A DNA stretch of 64,000 bases from Streptococcus sp. HMSC072G04 (GTDB lineage: Bacteria; Bacillota; Bacilli; Lactobacillales; Streptococcaceae): positions 46,122-110,121 of the forward strand of contig NZ_KV812034.1 of assembly GCF_001813295.1 (NCBI RefSeq), written 5' to 3'. How positions within the stretch are numbered: the stretch's first letter is position 1; each line of letters begins with the position of its first letter. Below, piece by piece: positions 17,847 through 27,722 of the stretch. The translations under genes and the position numbers were made by a program. The notes under the pieces are model-generated. The model searched no databases. It saw only the letters and a program-made list of their open reading frames with translations, and had not been told where the DNA came from.

Positions 17847-18021
17847 GAGGCTGGGACAAAAATCCTAGCCTCTCAATTATTTTTGGATTGTCGAGCAAGA
17901 CGCAGTGGTTGAGTGGGCTCTACTACGCTGATTTCATCAGTTTTTACAACCCTACTCAACTGTGCGGAGGTGGGACGACGAAATCGAATTCTAACGAATT
18001 ACCGATTTCTGTCCCACTCTC
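17847..18021 (+). repeat. 175-bp MITE-like repeat, copy 3, overlapping the mutY stop codon
   Basis: Same ends and length as copy 2, with a few substitutions (for example ACAACCCTACTC instead of ACAGCCCTACTC). Its last bases CTC plus the next A include TCA, the complement of the mutY TGA stop. Confidence 0.9.
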
Positions 18022-19174
18022 AATTTTCATTTTCTGAAAAAGACGTCCAAATCTTCTGCTGAGGTTTAGCAAAAGGATAATTCGAAAATTCTTCTGGTGT
18101 TAACCAAACAGTCGATTCGTTTGCTGGCTGTACTCCTTCTTTTACCAGACCATATCGGATCTGAACCTGCCATTTGCGATGCGAAAAGATATGCTGGACG
18201 ATAGGATACGATCTGTCCTGCCAATCAATGGCCAAGTCATAGTCCTGTTCAAAAGATAGAATTTCTGGGTTACTCTCTGCTTCCCCCTTCCCATCCAATA
18301 GAGATAATTGGCCTAGGTTCTCAGTTAGGCTATCCACTTCGATCAAGGGGAAATGCCAGAAACCTGATAAAAGCCCCTCTCGCTCATTTTTCTCCAGCAA
18401 ATAGCGTCCTTGACTATCCTTGATAATAAAGGCTGTGAGATAGACAGGTACCGGTTTCTTCTTAGGAGCCTTAATGGGATAACGATCCATAGTCCCATGT
18501 TGGTAGGCCGCGCTAAATTCCTTAACAGGACTGTCTTCCGGCCGTGGATTGACTGGGGACTCAATATCGGAGCCCAAATCCATCAAAGCCTGATTGAAAT
18601 CACCAGGACGAACCGGATCGATCAAGATTTCCATCATGGCTTGAAAAATCTTGCGATTGGTCGAAATTCCGATATCGTAGTCTACCTCAAACAAACGGGC
18701 TAAAACACGCATGACATTGCCATCCACTGCTGGCTCTGGCAAGCCAAAAGCAATACTAGCGATGGCACCAGCTGTATAAGGCCCAATTCCCTTGAGTTTA
18801 GATATTTCCTCATAACTTGATGGAAACACTCCTCCGTGATTTTCCATTATCTGCTGGGCAGCTTTCTGCATATTTCGGACACGTGAGTAATACCCCAAGC
18901 CTTCCCAAACTTTTAAGAGTTTTTCTTCAGGAGCTTGAGCCAAATCAGCGACCGTCGGAAACCAATCTAAAAAACGCTCATAATAAGGAATCACCGTATC
19001 AACTCGTGTTTGCTGGAGCATAATCTCTGAGATCCAAATTTTATAAGGATCCTGGGTCTTTCTCCAGGGGAGATCCCGTTTGTGGGCATCATACCAGGCT
19101 AATAACTTTTCTCGGAAAGAGGTGATTTTTTCCCCCTCCCACATAGTAATCCCGTAATCTTTTAAATCTAACAT
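18020..19174 (-). CDS. mutY: A/G-specific adenine glycosylase
   Basis: 384 residues. Removes adenine mispaired with 8-oxoguanine. The helix-hairpin-helix is LKGIGPYTAGAIASIAF, catalytic Asp follows in PAVDGNVMRVLAR, and the C-terminal NUDIX-like domain (from about residue 245) recognises 8-oxoG. The four-cysteine Fe-S cluster of E. coli MutY is not seen where expected (MDLGSDIESPVNPRPEDSPV), as in other streptococcal MutY. The start MLDLKDYG is family-typical in streptococci yet sits 6 nt after the -10 box, so the mRNA looks leaderless; a second ATG lies 10 codons in. Confidence 0.92.
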   Translation of the reverse strand: MLDLKDYGITMWEGEKITSFREKLLAWYDAHKRDLPWRKTQDPYKIWISEIMLQQTRVDTVIPYYERFLDWFPTVADLAQAPEEKLLKVWEGLGYYSRVRNMQKAAQQIMENHGGVFPSSYEEISKLKGIGPYTAGAIASIAFGLPEPAVDGNVMRVLARLFEVDYDIGISTNRKIFQAMMEILIDPVRPGDFNQALMDLGSDIESPVNPRPEDSPVKEFSAAYQHGTMDRYPIKAPKKKPVPVYLTAFIIKDSQGRYLLEKNEREGLLSGFWHFPLIEVDSLTENLGQLSLLDGKGEAESNPEILSFEQDYDLAIDWQDRSYPIVQHIFSHRKWQVQIRYGLVKEGVQPANESTVWLTPEEFSNYPFAKPQQKIWTSFSENEN

Positions 19175-19189
19175 ATTCCTAGTATACCA
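19175..19189 (-). promoter_or_regulatory. mutY extended -10 giving a leaderless transcript
   Basis: Minus strand TGGTATACT (-10 at 19181-19186) is followed by six bases and ATG. No good -35 box is seen; the TGn extension may compensate. Confidence 0.5.
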
Positions 19190-19226
19190 TAGAATGAGTT
19201 AGAGTTTAGAAATTCTGATTTTATAA

Positions 19227-19255
19227 AGAAAAAGGCTCAGGAATTTCCTGAGCCT
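19227..19255 (-). terminator. Terminator of pta
   Basis: AGGCTCAGGAA pairs with TTCCTGAGCCT; the minus strand continues into a T-run. It closes the relQ-nadK-rluD-pta operon. Confidence 0.85.
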
Positions 19256-19266
19256 ATATATATTTC

Positions 19267-20241
19267 TTATTGTTCCACAGCTTGAGCTGCTGTAATCAAG
19301 GTCAATTTGTAAACGTCATCTGCATTACATCCACGAGAAAGGTCGTTGACTGGTTTATTCAACCCTTGCAAGACAGGACCTACCGCCGCAAAACCACCAA
19401 GACGTTCTGCCATCTTGTATCCAATGTTACCTGCTTCAATACCAGGGAAGATAAAGACATTGGCTTGACCTGCTACCTTGCTTCCTGGAGCCTTCAAGGC
19501 TGCAGTTGCAGGAACAAAGGCTGCGTCAAATTGCAATTCTCCGTCAATTTCAAGATCTGGACGAAGTTCATGGGCAAGCTTAGTCGCTTCGACAACCTTA
19601 TCAACACTTTCACCGAAACCAGATCCTTTTGTTGAATAGCTCAACATAGCAATTTTTGGATCAATTCCAAACATCTTGGCTGTGATAGCTGAATTGATGG
19701 CAATTTCGGCTAATCCTTCAGCATCTGGATTGATGTTAATCGCACAGTCTCCAAACAAGTAACGTTCAGAACCACGAACCATGAGGAAGGCACCTGAAGT
19801 GCGTTTGACATTTGGACGAGTTTTGATAATTTGAAGAGCCGGACGAACAGTTGCGGCTGTTGAGTGAATCGCACCAGATACCATCCCATCAACGATTCCC
19901 ATATGTACCAACATGACACCAAAATAGTTAACGTCGTCTTTCAAGACTTGACGCGCTTCTTCTTCTGTCATTTTGCCCTTACGACGTTCTACTAAGGAAG
20001 CTACCATTTCTTCAAAACCTGGATAAGAATGAGGATCGATAACTTCATATCCATCCAAAACCCCTTCGATTTCAAGATAAATCCGAATTTTATCCGGATT
20101 ACCAAGCAAGACAGGGGTTACTTCTGTCTCGTTCACAATGCGTTTTGTCGCTTGGAGGATACGAGGCTCTTCACCTTCTGGTAATACAATACGTGCATTC
20201 TTACCAACGAGGTTGGCTTTGAGATTTTCGAAAACTTCCAT
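19267..20241 (-). CDS. pta: Phosphate acetyltransferase
   Basis: 324 residues, the short single-domain form. Converts acetyl-CoA and phosphate to acetyl phosphate in the mixed-acid/acetate branch. Signatures: GMVSGAIHSTAATVRPALQ, GDCAININPDAE and FVPATAALKAPGSKVAGQANVFIFP. Last gene of the operon relQ-nadK-rluD-pta, 21 nt after rluD. Links central carbon flow with alarmone and NADP genes, an arrangement shared by streptococci. Confidence 0.95.
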   Translation of the reverse strand: MEVFENLKANLVGKNARIVLPEGEEPRILQATKRIVNETEVTPVLLGNPDKIRIYLEIEGVLDGYEVIDPHSYPGFEEMVASLVERRKGKMTEEEARQVLKDDVNYFGVMLVHMGIVDGMVSGAIHSTAATVRPALQIIKTRPNVKRTSGAFLMVRGSERYLFGDCAININPDAEGLAEIAINSAITAKMFGIDPKIAMLSYSTKGSGFGESVDKVVEATKLAHELRPDLEIDGELQFDAAFVPATAALKAPGSKVAGQANVFIFPGIEAGNIGYKMAERLGGFAAVGPVLQGLNKPVNDLSRGCNADDVYKLTLITAAQAVEQ

Positions 20242-20262
20242 GAGTTTTACTCCTTTTTATAA

Positions 20263-21156
20263 TTAATAACTAGTTTGAAGCTGTGTTAATACAGCTTGGA
20301 AATCTGGAGGCAGTGGACTTTCTATGACCAATTCTTCCTCTAGAAATGGATGATAATAGGATAGACGATGACAATGAAGGGCCTGGCGCTCAATGCCGTC
20401 TTCTAAACTGCCGCCATAGAGATCATCTCCCAAGAGCGGAAAACCAATATGGGAAAAATGAACGCGGATCTGATGGGTTCGACCTGTGTGTAACTGAATA
20501 TCCACTAGGTGAATATCACCAAAAGATTGAACAACCTGGTAGCTAGTATGAGCATACTTGCCACCTTTTGCTACCTTTCGTGTGATAATTGAATCTTCAT
20601 CACGCGCAATCGGAGCAATAATCTCTCCGACAGGATCAAGCTTCCCAGATCCCTTGACCAAGGCATAATAGCGTTTTTGAATCGTTTTAGACTGCAATTG
20701 CTTATCCAAGCGGGCATGGGCATAGCCATGTTTGGCAAAAAGCATGACGCCACTAGTATCCTTGTCCAGGCGAGTGACAATGTGAACCTGCTGATTCTCG
20801 TAGCCTTGTTTCACATAGTAGCCTTTTACAAAATTTGCTAAGGTATTGGAATGAATCGCACTTGGAATTGAAGCAATCCCAAAGGGTTTGTTTAAGACCA
20901 AAAAATGATCATCTTCAAACAAAATATCCAAAGGCCGATCCATGGGTTTTAGGGTTTCGAACCCTTCTTCTGCTGGAATATCAATGACCAAGCGATCCCC
21001 AATATCCAACAAATAAATTGCATTCTCCGGACGTCCATTGACAAGGATCTGGCCACCACGAAACTTAATCTTTGCTAAGAGGCCCTTAGAAACCTCGTGC
21101 TTTTTCAGGAAGGTCTTGACCTTGACATGCTCATCGACAATGAATTCAAATCTCAT
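20263..21156 (-). CDS. rluD: RluD-type 23S rRNA pseudouridine synthase
   Basis: 297 residues: N-terminal S4-like RNA-binding part (residues about 12-60) and RluA-family catalytic domain with [14 protein letters not shown], whose Asp is catalytic. Isomerises uridines of 23S rRNA. Its ATG overlaps the nadK stop (ATGA), so translation is coupled. Exact target uridines cannot be told from sequence. Confidence 0.9.
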   Translation of the reverse strand: MRFEFIVDEHVKVKTFLKKHEVSKGLLAKIKFRGGQILVNGRPENAIYLLDIGDRLVIDIPAEEGFETLKPMDRPLDILFEDDHFLVLNKPFGIASIPSAIHSNTLANFVKGYYVKQGYENQQVHIVTRLDKDTSGVMLFAKHGYAHARLDKQLQSKTIQKRYYALVKGSGKLDPVGEIIAPIARDEDSIITRKVAKGGKYAHTSYQVVQSFGDIHLVDIQLHTGRTHQIRVHFSHIGFPLLGDDLYGGSLEDGIERQALHCHRLSYYHPFLEEELVIESPLPPDFQAVLTQLQTSY

Positions 21157-21980
21157 TCTCTATCATCTCCGATAAAGGCATCCTTGACCCGATTCCAGAA
21201 ACTGGTATGACTGGAGCTTGCCACAAAATTAATCTTATGGTTGTCAATCTGGTATTCTACCTTTGCAATATTGCGGTAAGAATAGGTTGAATTGTCAACA
21301 GAGATAATGTGGAAGCCAGGTCTTGTCGGTGTAATCTCGATCTTATCCTTTTTAGGGACAATGACAGAAGAACCCAAGGTACGATAGACACGATTGTTGA
21401 GACTGGCGATCTCAGCGATCTGTAGTGCCTCAATAGTCGGGTGAAGGACTGCTCCTCCTAAGGATTTGTTGTAAGCCGTACTTCCTGTCGGAGTCGAAAC
21501 GGTAATCCCGTCTCCTCTGAAGCGCTCAAAATCCACTCCATTAATCGTGAGATCGGCAACCATGGTCCGGTCGCTTCTCTTAATCGTCGCTTCGTTCAAC
21601 GCTCTCATGGTGCGGGTTTCCCCATTGTCGAAAGTAATCTTAACATTCAAAATAGGGTAAGAAACCTTGGCACCTGTATCATATTTTAAGTTCTCAACCA
21701 GCTTATCAATTTCACTGTCTAAGTAATCTGTATAAAATCCTAAGTGTCCAGTATGAACGCCAACAAATCGTACTCGATCCAACTGGTGTTCATACTTGTG
21801 AAAGGCCGATAGCAACATCCCATCGCCACCAATTGAAATCACAATATCCGGGTGCTTCTCTGTCAAAATAAAATTATTTTTCCGAAGCTTATTTCGCAAC
21901 TGCTGAAAAACCTCTTCACTTTGACGCTTGCGATTGCGAATAATGGATACTTTTTTACCTGTAGTCTTCATCTGTGTCAT
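21153..21980 (-). CDS. nadK: NAD kinase
   Basis: 275 residues. ATP-dependent phosphorylation of NAD to [17 protein letters not shown] holds the GGDG motif, and [24 protein letters not shown] and [15 protein letters not shown] are family segments. The start is taken at ATG 21980 because GGAAA lies 5 nt upstream; a second ATG three codons on (MKTTGKK) matches the usual streptococcal start and is possible. The gene begins inside the end of relQ. Confidence 0.93.
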   Translation of the reverse strand: MTQMKTTGKKVSIIRNRKRQSEEVFQQLRNKLRKNNFILTEKHPDIVISIGGDGMLLSAFHKYEHQLDRVRFVGVHTGHLGFYTDYLDSEIDKLVENLKYDTGAKVSYPILNVKITFDNGETRTMRALNEATIKRSDRTMVADLTINGVDFERFRGDGITVSTPTGSTAYNKSLGGAVLHPTIEALQIAEIASLNNRVYRTLGSSVIVPKKDKIEITPTRPGFHIISVDNSTYSYRNIAKVEYQIDNHKINFVASSSHTSFWNRVKDAFIGDDRE

Positions 21981-22626
21981 CACTATTTCCAACGCCATCA
22001 TTTAACTTACGATGAAGTGGATCAAACAGGGCTTGAGCCTCCTGAATCGCATCCCGAATTGCCCCCATCTCTTCATCCAAGAGATAGGCCAGGTTTGCTG
22101 TCGTCTCTAAGCGTTTTTTGATCTCGTCTGGAAAGTCTCCTTTATATTTATAATTGAGCGAGTGTTCAATGGTTGCCCAAAAATTCATGGACAAGGTCCG
22201 AATTTGAATCTCTGCTAAGATCGTTTCATTTCCATCAATGGTATCGACCGGATACTCAACCACGACGTGGTAACTCCGGTAGCCACTTGATTTCTTGTGG
22301 CGGATATAATCTCGCTCTTGGACCACGCGCATATCCTGCCGTTGTCTCAGAACCTCTAGGATCTCATCCACATCGTCCACAAACTGGACCATGATGCGAA
22401 GACCAGCAATATCTTGCATATCCTGAGCCAGATTTTCTTCAGAAATATTTCTTCGGATCATCTTCTCACGGATGCTCTCAATCGGTTTGACCCGTCCTGT
22501 GACAAACTCGATTGGAGAATGCTTTTGCTGCTTACGATATTGCTTACGAATCCCACGCAGTTTGATTTTTAATTCCCCAACTGCTTGGATATACGGATCT
22601 AAGAAGTTTTCCCAATCAATTGCCAT
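21955..22626 (-). CDS. relQ: Small alarmone synthetase (RelQ/YjbM-type GTP pyrophosphokinase)
   Basis: 223 residues with synthetase domain only, no HD hydrolase. [40 protein letters not shown] and [24 protein letters not shown] are the substrate and catalytic segments. Makes (p)ppGpp from ATP and GTP/GDP, probably under cell-wall or acid stress. First gene of the operon; ribosome site GGTGG. Divergent from the CYTH protein, a pairing kept in streptococci. Confidence 0.93.
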   Translation of the reverse strand: MAIDWENFLDPYIQAVGELKIKLRGIRKQYRKQQKHSPIEFVTGRVKPIESIREKMIRRNISEENLAQDMQDIAGLRIMVQFVDDVDEILEVLRQRQDMRVVQERDYIRHKKSSGYRSYHVVVEYPVDTIDGNETILAEIQIRTLSMNFWATIEHSLNYKYKGDFPDEIKKRLETTANLAYLLDEEMGAIRDAIQEAQALFDPLHRKLNDGVGNSDDTDEDYR

Positions 22627-22653
22627 CCTACCACCTTGTAATCTGAACCATTT

Positions 22654-22682
22654 TTGTATACAATAAACACATCTCCTATTAT
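22654..22682 (+). promoter_or_regulatory. Promoter of the CYTH gene
   Basis: -35 TTGTAT (22654-22659), 17-nt spacer, -10 TATTAT (22677-22682). Confidence 0.5.
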
Positions 22683-22721
22683 ATCATGAATCGCTTTCAA
22701 AAAAAAGCAAAGGATGACAAA

Positions 22722-23279
22722 ATGAACCATTTAGAAATTGAATATAAAACCTTGTTGAATAAGCAAGAATACCAGTCCCTTCTCTCCCTTTTCACAGATA
22801 CACCCTTAGTTATTCAAACGAATCACTATATTGATACGCCGGATCAGCTTATTCGATCGCAAAAGATGGCTCTACGTGTCCGTACATTTAAGGATGCAGC
22901 TGAATTGACTCTTAAAGTCCCTGAAGTAGTCGGTCACTTCGAATATAATCAAGCGCTCAGCCAAGAGGAAACCGAGGCGATCCTTCAACACCAACAGTTT
23001 CCTGACGGAGAAATCAAAAACCTCTTAATCTCTAAAGAAATCCCTGTTGAGCAACTCGCTGTCTGGGGAAGCCTTACAACAGAACGCTTCGAAAAAGAAA
23101 CAGCTGCAGGATTAGTGGCACTAGACCACAGTCTCTATCTAGACACTGAAGATTATGAGTTGGAAATCGAGGTCGAAACTGCTGAACAGGAAGAAAATTT
23201 CCATCAGTTCATAACAGACCATGGAATCGTCTACAAAGCAGCAAAAAATAAAATCGCCAGATTGGCTGAAAGATTGTAA
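22722..23279 (+). CDS. CYTH-domain protein (triphosphate tunnel metalloenzyme family)
   Basis: 185 residues. The EIEYK start (ExExK-type signature, HLEIEYKTLL) marks the CYTH superfamily, whose members act on triphosphates or bind inorganic polyphosphate and nucleotides. ALRVRTF, ELTLKVP and EIEVET are the conserved charged strands lining the tunnel. ATG 22722 is chosen for the AAAGGA site; an upstream ATG at 22686 has none. Divergent from relQ, which suggests a role in nucleotide/alarmone turnover, though this is inference. Confidence 0.88.
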   Translation: MNHLEIEYKTLLNKQEYQSLLSLFTDTPLVIQTNHYIDTPDQLIRSQKMALRVRTFKDAAELTLKVPEVVGHFEYNQALSQEETEAILQHQQFPDGEIKNLLISKEIPVEQLAVWGSLTTERFEKETAAGLVALDHSLYLDTEDYELEIEVETAEQEENFHQFITDHGIVYKAAKNKIARLAERL

Positions 23280-23351
23280 AATAGCTGAAATTATCGCAAA
23301 TTTTTGCTAAAATAGTGCTAAGATCAAAAATCTAAATGAGGTTGGAATCAC

Positions 23352-24308
23352 ATGTCAGATAAAAAAAATATGAAGCTCTTCTCTCTCAATTCAAATCCAG
23401 AGATTGCGCAAAAAATCGCGGATCATGCTGGGGTTCCACTTGGGAAAATTTCATCCCGTCAATTCTCAGATGGTGAAATCCAAGTCAATATTGAGGAAAG
23501 TGTTCGTGGATATGATATTTATATCATTCAATCAACCAGTTTCCCTGTCAACAATCACTTGATGGAACTCTTAATTATGGTGGATGCTTGCCAACGGGCC
23601 AGCGCAAATACTGTCAATGTGGTCATGCCTTACTTCGGTTATGCTCGCCAAGACCGGACTGCTGCTCCTCGCGAACCAATTACTGCTAAGCTTGTCGCAA
23701 ACATGTTGGTCAAAGCTGGGGTGGATCGCGTCGTCACACTGGATCTCCACGCTGTTCAGGTCCAAGGTTTCTTCGATATTGCCGTGGATAACCTCTTTAC
23801 CATTCCACTCTTTGCAGAACACTACATTAATAAAGGACTAACAGGTCCTGATGTCGTCGTCGTCAGTCCTAAAAATTCAGGTGTCAAACGAGCTCGTAGT
23901 TTAGCAGAATATCTTGATGCACCGATTGCCATCATTGATTACGAACAAGATGATGCAAACCGTGATTATGGCTATATTATCGGGGATGTCAAAGATAAGA
24001 AAGCGATCTTGATTGACGATATCCTCAATACCGGTAAGACATTCTCAGAAGCTGCGAAAATCGTCGAACGAGAAGGAGCTACTGAAATTTATGCTGTATC
24101 AAGCCATGGTTTATTTGTAAAAGGTGCTGTCGAGTTATTAGACCAAGCTCCGATCAAAGAAATCTTGGTAACCGATTCTGTTGCTCCAAAAGGACCAACA
24201 CCAAAAAATATTAACTATCTGACAGCTAGCGAACTGATCGCTGAAGCTATTGTTCGCATTCAAGAAAGAAAACCTGTTAGTCCTCTATTTGCCTACCATA
24301 AGAAATAA
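23352..24308 (+). CDS. prs: Ribose-phosphate pyrophosphokinase
   Basis: 318 residues. Makes PRPP from ribose 5-phosphate and ATP for purine, pyrimidine, His, Trp and NAD synthesis. [21 protein letters not shown] is the ATP loop region, [18 protein letters not shown] binds metal and ribose phosphate, and [14 protein letters not shown] is the PRPP-binding loop. Ribosome site GAGGT 9 nt before ATG. Followed by an iscS-type gene after 9 nt. Confidence 0.95.
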   Translation: MSDKKNMKLFSLNSNPEIAQKIADHAGVPLGKISSRQFSDGEIQVNIEESVRGYDIYIIQSTSFPVNNHLMELLIMVDACQRASANTVNVVMPYFGYARQDRTAAPREPITAKLVANMLVKAGVDRVVTLDLHAVQVQGFFDIAVDNLFTIPLFAEHYINKGLTGPDVVVVSPKNSGVKRARSLAEYLDAPIAIIDYEQDDANRDYGYIIGDVKDKKAILIDDILNTGKTFSEAAKIVEREGATEIYAVSSHGLFVKGAVELLDQAPIKEILVTDSVAPKGPTPKNINYLTASELIAEAIVRIQERKPVSPLFAYHKK

Positions 24309-24317
24309 GGTCTTAAT

Positions 24318-25430
24318 GTGATATATTTTGATAATGCCGCAACAACTCCCCTTCTACCTGAAGTCATTGATAAAATGTCTGAAACTATGAAGACCACATT
24401 TGGAAATCCATCGAGCCTTCATGCTCATGGACGGATGGCTAGTAAACTTCTCCGAGAATCTCGCGAGCAGATTGCTCAGTCTCTCCATACTCTTCCAAAT
24501 CGTATTTTCTTCACTTCAGGTGGATCAGAAAGTAATAATACCGTTATAAAAGGCTACTGCTTGAAACACCAAGCAGATGGCAAACACATCATTACGACCG
24601 CTTTGGAACACCATGCGGTTCTAGAACCCATCGAATATCTTGTAGAACGTTTCGGATTTGAAGTTACGATCGTCCAACCAAGAGATGGACGCATTCAGGC
24701 TAGCGATATCAAGGCTGCACTTAGACCGGATACTATTCTTGTCTCTACTATGTTTGCCAATAATGAGACAGGCGATCTTCTACCGATTAAAGAAATCGGA
24801 GAACTCTTAAAAGATCATCCAGCTGCCTTTCACGTTGATGCGGTCCAAGCAATTGGAAAGGTCCCTGTCTATCCCGAAGAGTTGGGAATTGATTTTCTCA
24901 GTGCTTCTGCCCACAAATTCCATGGACCAAAGGGCGTCGGTTTCCTTTATGCAGCCGTCCCAGATTTTGATAATCTCATCCATGGCGGGGATCAGGAAAG
25001 TAAGATGAGAGCCAGCACGGAAAATCTTATTTCTATTGTCGGGATGGCAACCGCGCTTCAGCAAGCCACACTTCATCAAGAAGAAAATTTCAACCAGGTT
25101 CAAAAACTCGGCCAAGAACTAGTCAATGGTTTAGCAGCCTACGACTACTACGTTAATGCGAATGAAGATCATCTTCCATTTGTTTGGAATCTTGGCTTTC
25201 CGGGTGTCCAAAATGATGTATTATTGATGCGACTCGATCTTGCTGGCATTTCTGTCTCTACAGGTTCTGCTTGTACCGCTGGTACAGTTCAACCCAGCCA
25301 TGTCCTTGAGGCGCTCTATGGAAAAGATAGCTCACGTCTAAAAGAATCCCTTCGAATTAGTTTTTCAGAACTCAATACTGTAGAGGAGGTTCAAGATTTC
25401 CTCTCAAAACTTAAAGAAATTTTATCATAG
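24318..25430 (+). CDS. Cysteine desulfurase (NifS/IscS family)
   Basis: 370 residues, PLP enzyme. FDNAATTPLLPEV starts the family, SAHKFHGPKGVGFLY carries the PLP lysine, and SVSTGSACTAGTVQPSHVL holds the catalytic Cys loop, of the long group I type. It supplies sulfur for tRNA thiolation or Fe-S assembly. The start is GTG 24318 with TAAGG upstream. The next gene is a DUF1831 protein, its constant neighbour in lactic acid bacteria. Confidence 0.92.
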   Translation: MIYFDNAATTPLLPEVIDKMSETMKTTFGNPSSLHAHGRMASKLLRESREQIAQSLHTLPNRIFFTSGGSESNNTVIKGYCLKHQADGKHIITTALEHHAVLEPIEYLVERFGFEVTIVQPRDGRIQASDIKAALRPDTILVSTMFANNETGDLLPIKEIGELLKDHPAAFHVDAVQAIGKVPVYPEELGIDFLSASAHKFHGPKGVGFLYAAVPDFDNLIHGGDQESKMRASTENLISIVGMATALQQATLHQEENFNQVQKLGQELVNGLAAYDYYVNANEDHLPFVWNLGFPGVQNDVLLMRLDLAGISVSTGSACTAGTVQPSHVLEALYGKDSSRLKESLRISFSELNTVEEVQDFLSKLKEILS

Positions 25431-25439
25431 GAGAACAAT

Positions 25440-25787
25440 ATGGCTTTTGAAACAAGTGTTTCATTGAAAGACTGCAAATATACCTATAGTCTACACCCAA
25501 ATGTAAAAAAATATACCTTACGTGACAATACATTCGCTGTTACAAAAGTTGGAAATTACGAGTTAAATCGTTTGCTCGAAGCCGTTCCAAATAGCGGCGA
25601 AGGCTTCCTACTTAAAATCATTTTCAATAAAGATTTGACAGGTTTTAAGATCAATATTACAGACAAGTCTGGGCTTCGCCTGGTTAATATCTTTAAAAAT
25701 CCAGAAAATGACATTATCCAACAAAAATTCTATTTCTTAATGGATAGTCTTGTCGAAAGAGAAATTTTCAACAAAACAGAGGCCTAA
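25440..25787 (+). CDS. DUF1831 family protein
   Basis: 115 residues without membrane segments. The sequence around YTLRDNTFAVTKVGNYEL is typical of DUF1831. Function is unknown; it lies 9 nt after the cysteine desulfurase behind GGAGAA, so it may assist sulfur transfer (inference from context). Confidence 0.8.
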   Translation: MAFETSVSLKDCKYTYSLHPNVKKYTLRDNTFAVTKVGNYELNRLLEAVPNSGEGFLLKIIFNKDLTGFKINITDKSGLRLVNIFKNPENDIIQQKFYFLMDSLVEREIFNKTEA

Positions 25788-25788
25788 T

Positions 25789-26004
25789 ATGGTAACCCTA
25801 ACTTATATCGATGCTTACCAAGTAGAACGAACGACTACTTATCCTGACCTTGCAGCCTGTATCCTAGCTTTTTCAGGCTGTGTAACCTTGCCTGACTCTT
25901 ACTCAATCGTATCCATTGAATACAAGGGGGAAAAGCTCCCCTATACAGGACGTGTCGATGGACTTTATGCTTTTTTGAAAAAGGTAGAACAAGCTGAAAA
26001 CTAA
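25789..26004 (+). CDS. Small DUF4649-like protein
   Basis: 71 residues; ATG 25789 immediately follows the previous stop and is preceded by AGAGG inside that gene, so translation is coupled. The pattern TLTYIDAYQVERTT and VDGLYAFLKKVE resembles the DUF4649 family of streptococci. No function known. Last gene of the prs-desulfurase operon. Confidence 0.7.
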   Translation: MVTLTYIDAYQVERTTTYPDLAACILAFSGCVTLPDSYSIVSIEYKGEKLPYTGRVDGLYAFLKKVEQAEN

Positions 26005-26046
26005 GCTGATGCTGATGGAACTCTCCATCGCCATCAGCTTTTTCTT
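26003..26046 (+). terminator. Terminator after the prs-desulfurase operon
   Basis: AAGCTGATG...GATGG and CCATCGCCATCAGCTT form a long stem with loop AACTCT, followed by TTTTCTTT. Confidence 0.85.
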
Positions 26047-26082
26047 TAGACAAAAATATTTTTTAAAAACCGCTCTAGATAG

Positions 26083-26111
26083 TTGATTTTTTCACAATCT
26101 TCCTATACAAT
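26083..26111 (+). promoter_or_regulatory. rex promoter
   Basis: -35 TTGATT (26083-26088), 17-nt spacer, -10 TACAAT (26106-26111). A half Rex-like word TTCACAA lies in the spacer, but no full inverted site is seen. Confidence 0.6.
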
Positions 26112-26133
26112 AAGAGGGAAAGGTTGTGATATT

Positions 26134-26781
26134 GTGAAACATGATAAAAATACTCCAATTCCACGCGCAACAGCAAAACGCTTATCGCTCTACTACCGCA
26201 TTTTTAAACGCTTTAACTCTGAAAAAATAGAGCGCGCCAATTCCAAGCAAATTGCTGATGCAATTGGGATTGACTCTGCTACCGTTCGCCGAGATTTTTC
26301 TTATTTTGGTGAATTAGGAAGACGGGGATTTGGTTATGACGTAAAAAAACTAATGAACTTCTTTGCCGATCTTTTAAATGACAATGCCATTACCAATGTC
26401 GCTATTGTGGGGATCGGAAATATGGGAAGTGCGCTTCTCAACTATCGCTTCCATGAACGCAATAAGATGAAAATTGTCATGGCGTTTGATCTAGACGATC
26501 ATGAGCTGATCAATACCAAAAGTAAGGACGGAATTCCCATTTACGGTATTTCCACCATCAAAGAAAAGCTCAAACAAGAAGGCATTCAAACAGCCATCCT
26601 TACTGTTCCTAGCGTCAAGGCTCAAGAAGTGGCTAGTCTTTTGGTAGACGCTGGTGTCAAGGGAATTCTCAGCTTCTCACCAGTACATCTGACAGTCCCT
26701 AAAGATGTCGTCGTCCAATATGTCGACCTCACCAGTGAATTGCAAACACTCCTTTATTTCATGCGAAAAAACGAAGAATAA
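26134..26781 (+). CDS. rex: Redox-sensing transcriptional repressor Rex
   Basis: 215 residues. N-terminal winged helix with [25 protein letters not shown], then a Rossmann domain with [11 protein letters not shown] that binds NADH/NAD+. Rex releases DNA when NADH is high and controls fermentation and NADH oxidase-type genes. GTG 26134 is taken as start: it gives the standard [18 protein letters not shown]-terminus and lies after the promoter, while earlier codons lie within the promoter. Terminates into a MITE copy. Confidence 0.94.
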   Translation: MKHDKNTPIPRATAKRLSLYYRIFKRFNSEKIERANSKQIADAIGIDSATVRRDFSYFGELGRRGFGYDVKKLMNFFADLLNDNAITNVAIVGIGNMGSALLNYRFHERNKMKIVMAFDLDDHELINTKSKDGIPIYGISTIKEKLKQEGIQTAILTVPSVKAQEVASLLVDAGVKGILSFSPVHLTVPKDVVVQYVDLTSELQTLLYFMRKNEE

Positions 26782-26805
26782 AGACTTATACATTAACAAG
26801 GAAAA

Positions 26806-26980
26806 GAGGCTGGGACAAAAGTCCTAGCCTCTCAATTATCTTTGAATTGTCGAGCAAGACGCAGTGGTTGAGTGGGCTCTACTACGCTGATTTCATCAGT
26901 TTTTACAGCCCTACTCAACTGTTCGGAGGTGGGACGACGAAATCGAATTCTAACGAATTACCGATTTCTGTCCCACTCTC
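26806..26980 (+). repeat. 175-bp MITE-like repeat, copy 4
   Basis: Near identical to copy 2, with the same ends. It lies between the converging rex and radC genes, where its hairpins can end both transcripts. Confidence 0.9.
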
Positions 26981-26984
26981 TTTT

Positions 26985-27668
26985 TTATTCCAAATAATCG
27001 GTTTCTTCACGGTAACTATAATAGTTTTCTTCAGATACAATCAAGTGATCCAATAGGGTTAAGCCCATCACTTCACAGGCCTCTAAGACTCGATGCGTTA
27101 CTTCATCATCATTTTTACTTGGAAATACGGCACCAGATGGATGATTGTGCGCCAAGATGATGGAGGTTGCCATGTGTTTTAGTGCATAATGCAGGATTTC
27201 ACGTGGCTCCGCAATACTTCGATTCACGGTTCCAATAAAAATGGTCTGCTGATGAATAATTTCATTCTGCGTATTTAAATAGAGGGCAACCAGGTGCTCC
27301 TGTTTCTTATGGCCGATTTCCTGTTGAATTTTATGGGCCAATTTCTGACTGCTCATGATCTGTTCAGAACTCATCAATTCATCTTTATGAATCCTTCGTC
27401 CAAACTCAATCACAGCCTGAAGTTCGATGGCCTTCACCCGGCCAATACCTGAGATTTCCTGCAGCTCCTCTAGGGTTAATTGACTTAACTCCTTTAAACT
27501 ATTAACCGAACTCAAAAGACCTTGTGCAATCTCATAAACGCTTTTTTTCTTATTGCCTGTCCGTAAGAGAATGGATAGCAATTCTTGATGACTCAGCTTA
27601 TCTACCCCTTCAGATACCAAACGTTCTCTAGGAAGCAAAGATGGTTCAATAAATGATATGTCGTACAT
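26985..27668 (-). CDS. radC: RadC-family JAB-domain protein
   Basis: 227 residues: N-terminal helix-hairpin-helix ([15 protein letters not shown]) and a C-terminal JAB/MPN domain with the zinc motif [10 protein letters not shown]...HNHPSG...D ([16 protein letters not shown]). Traditionally called DNA repair protein, but direct repair activity has not been firmly shown for the family; a metalloprotease-type or nuclease role has been proposed. ATG has GAGGAAAT in front. Confidence 0.9.
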   Translation of the reverse strand: MYDISFIEPSLLPRERLVSEGVDKLSHQELLSILLRTGNKKKSVYEIAQGLLSSVNSLKELSQLTLEELQEISGIGRVKAIELQAVIEFGRRIHKDELMSSEQIMSSQKLAHKIQQEIGHKKQEHLVALYLNTQNEIIHQQTIFIGTVNRSIAEPREILHYALKHMATSIILAHNHPSGAVFPSKNDDEVTHRVLEACEVMGLTLLDHLIVSEENYYSYREETDYLE

Positions 27669-27722
27669 AATTTCCTCCTCACTTATTAATTCGTAATAAA
27701 TAGAGAAAACGTCGACCTTGCA

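Noticed and set aside
9482..27056. Short frames such as those starting MSSKTQWLSGLYYADF at 17281 and 26847 and a similar one at 9482
   Set aside because: They are readings of the 175-bp repeat; each copy gives nearly the same peptide, run-out depends on flanks, and there is no ribosome site.
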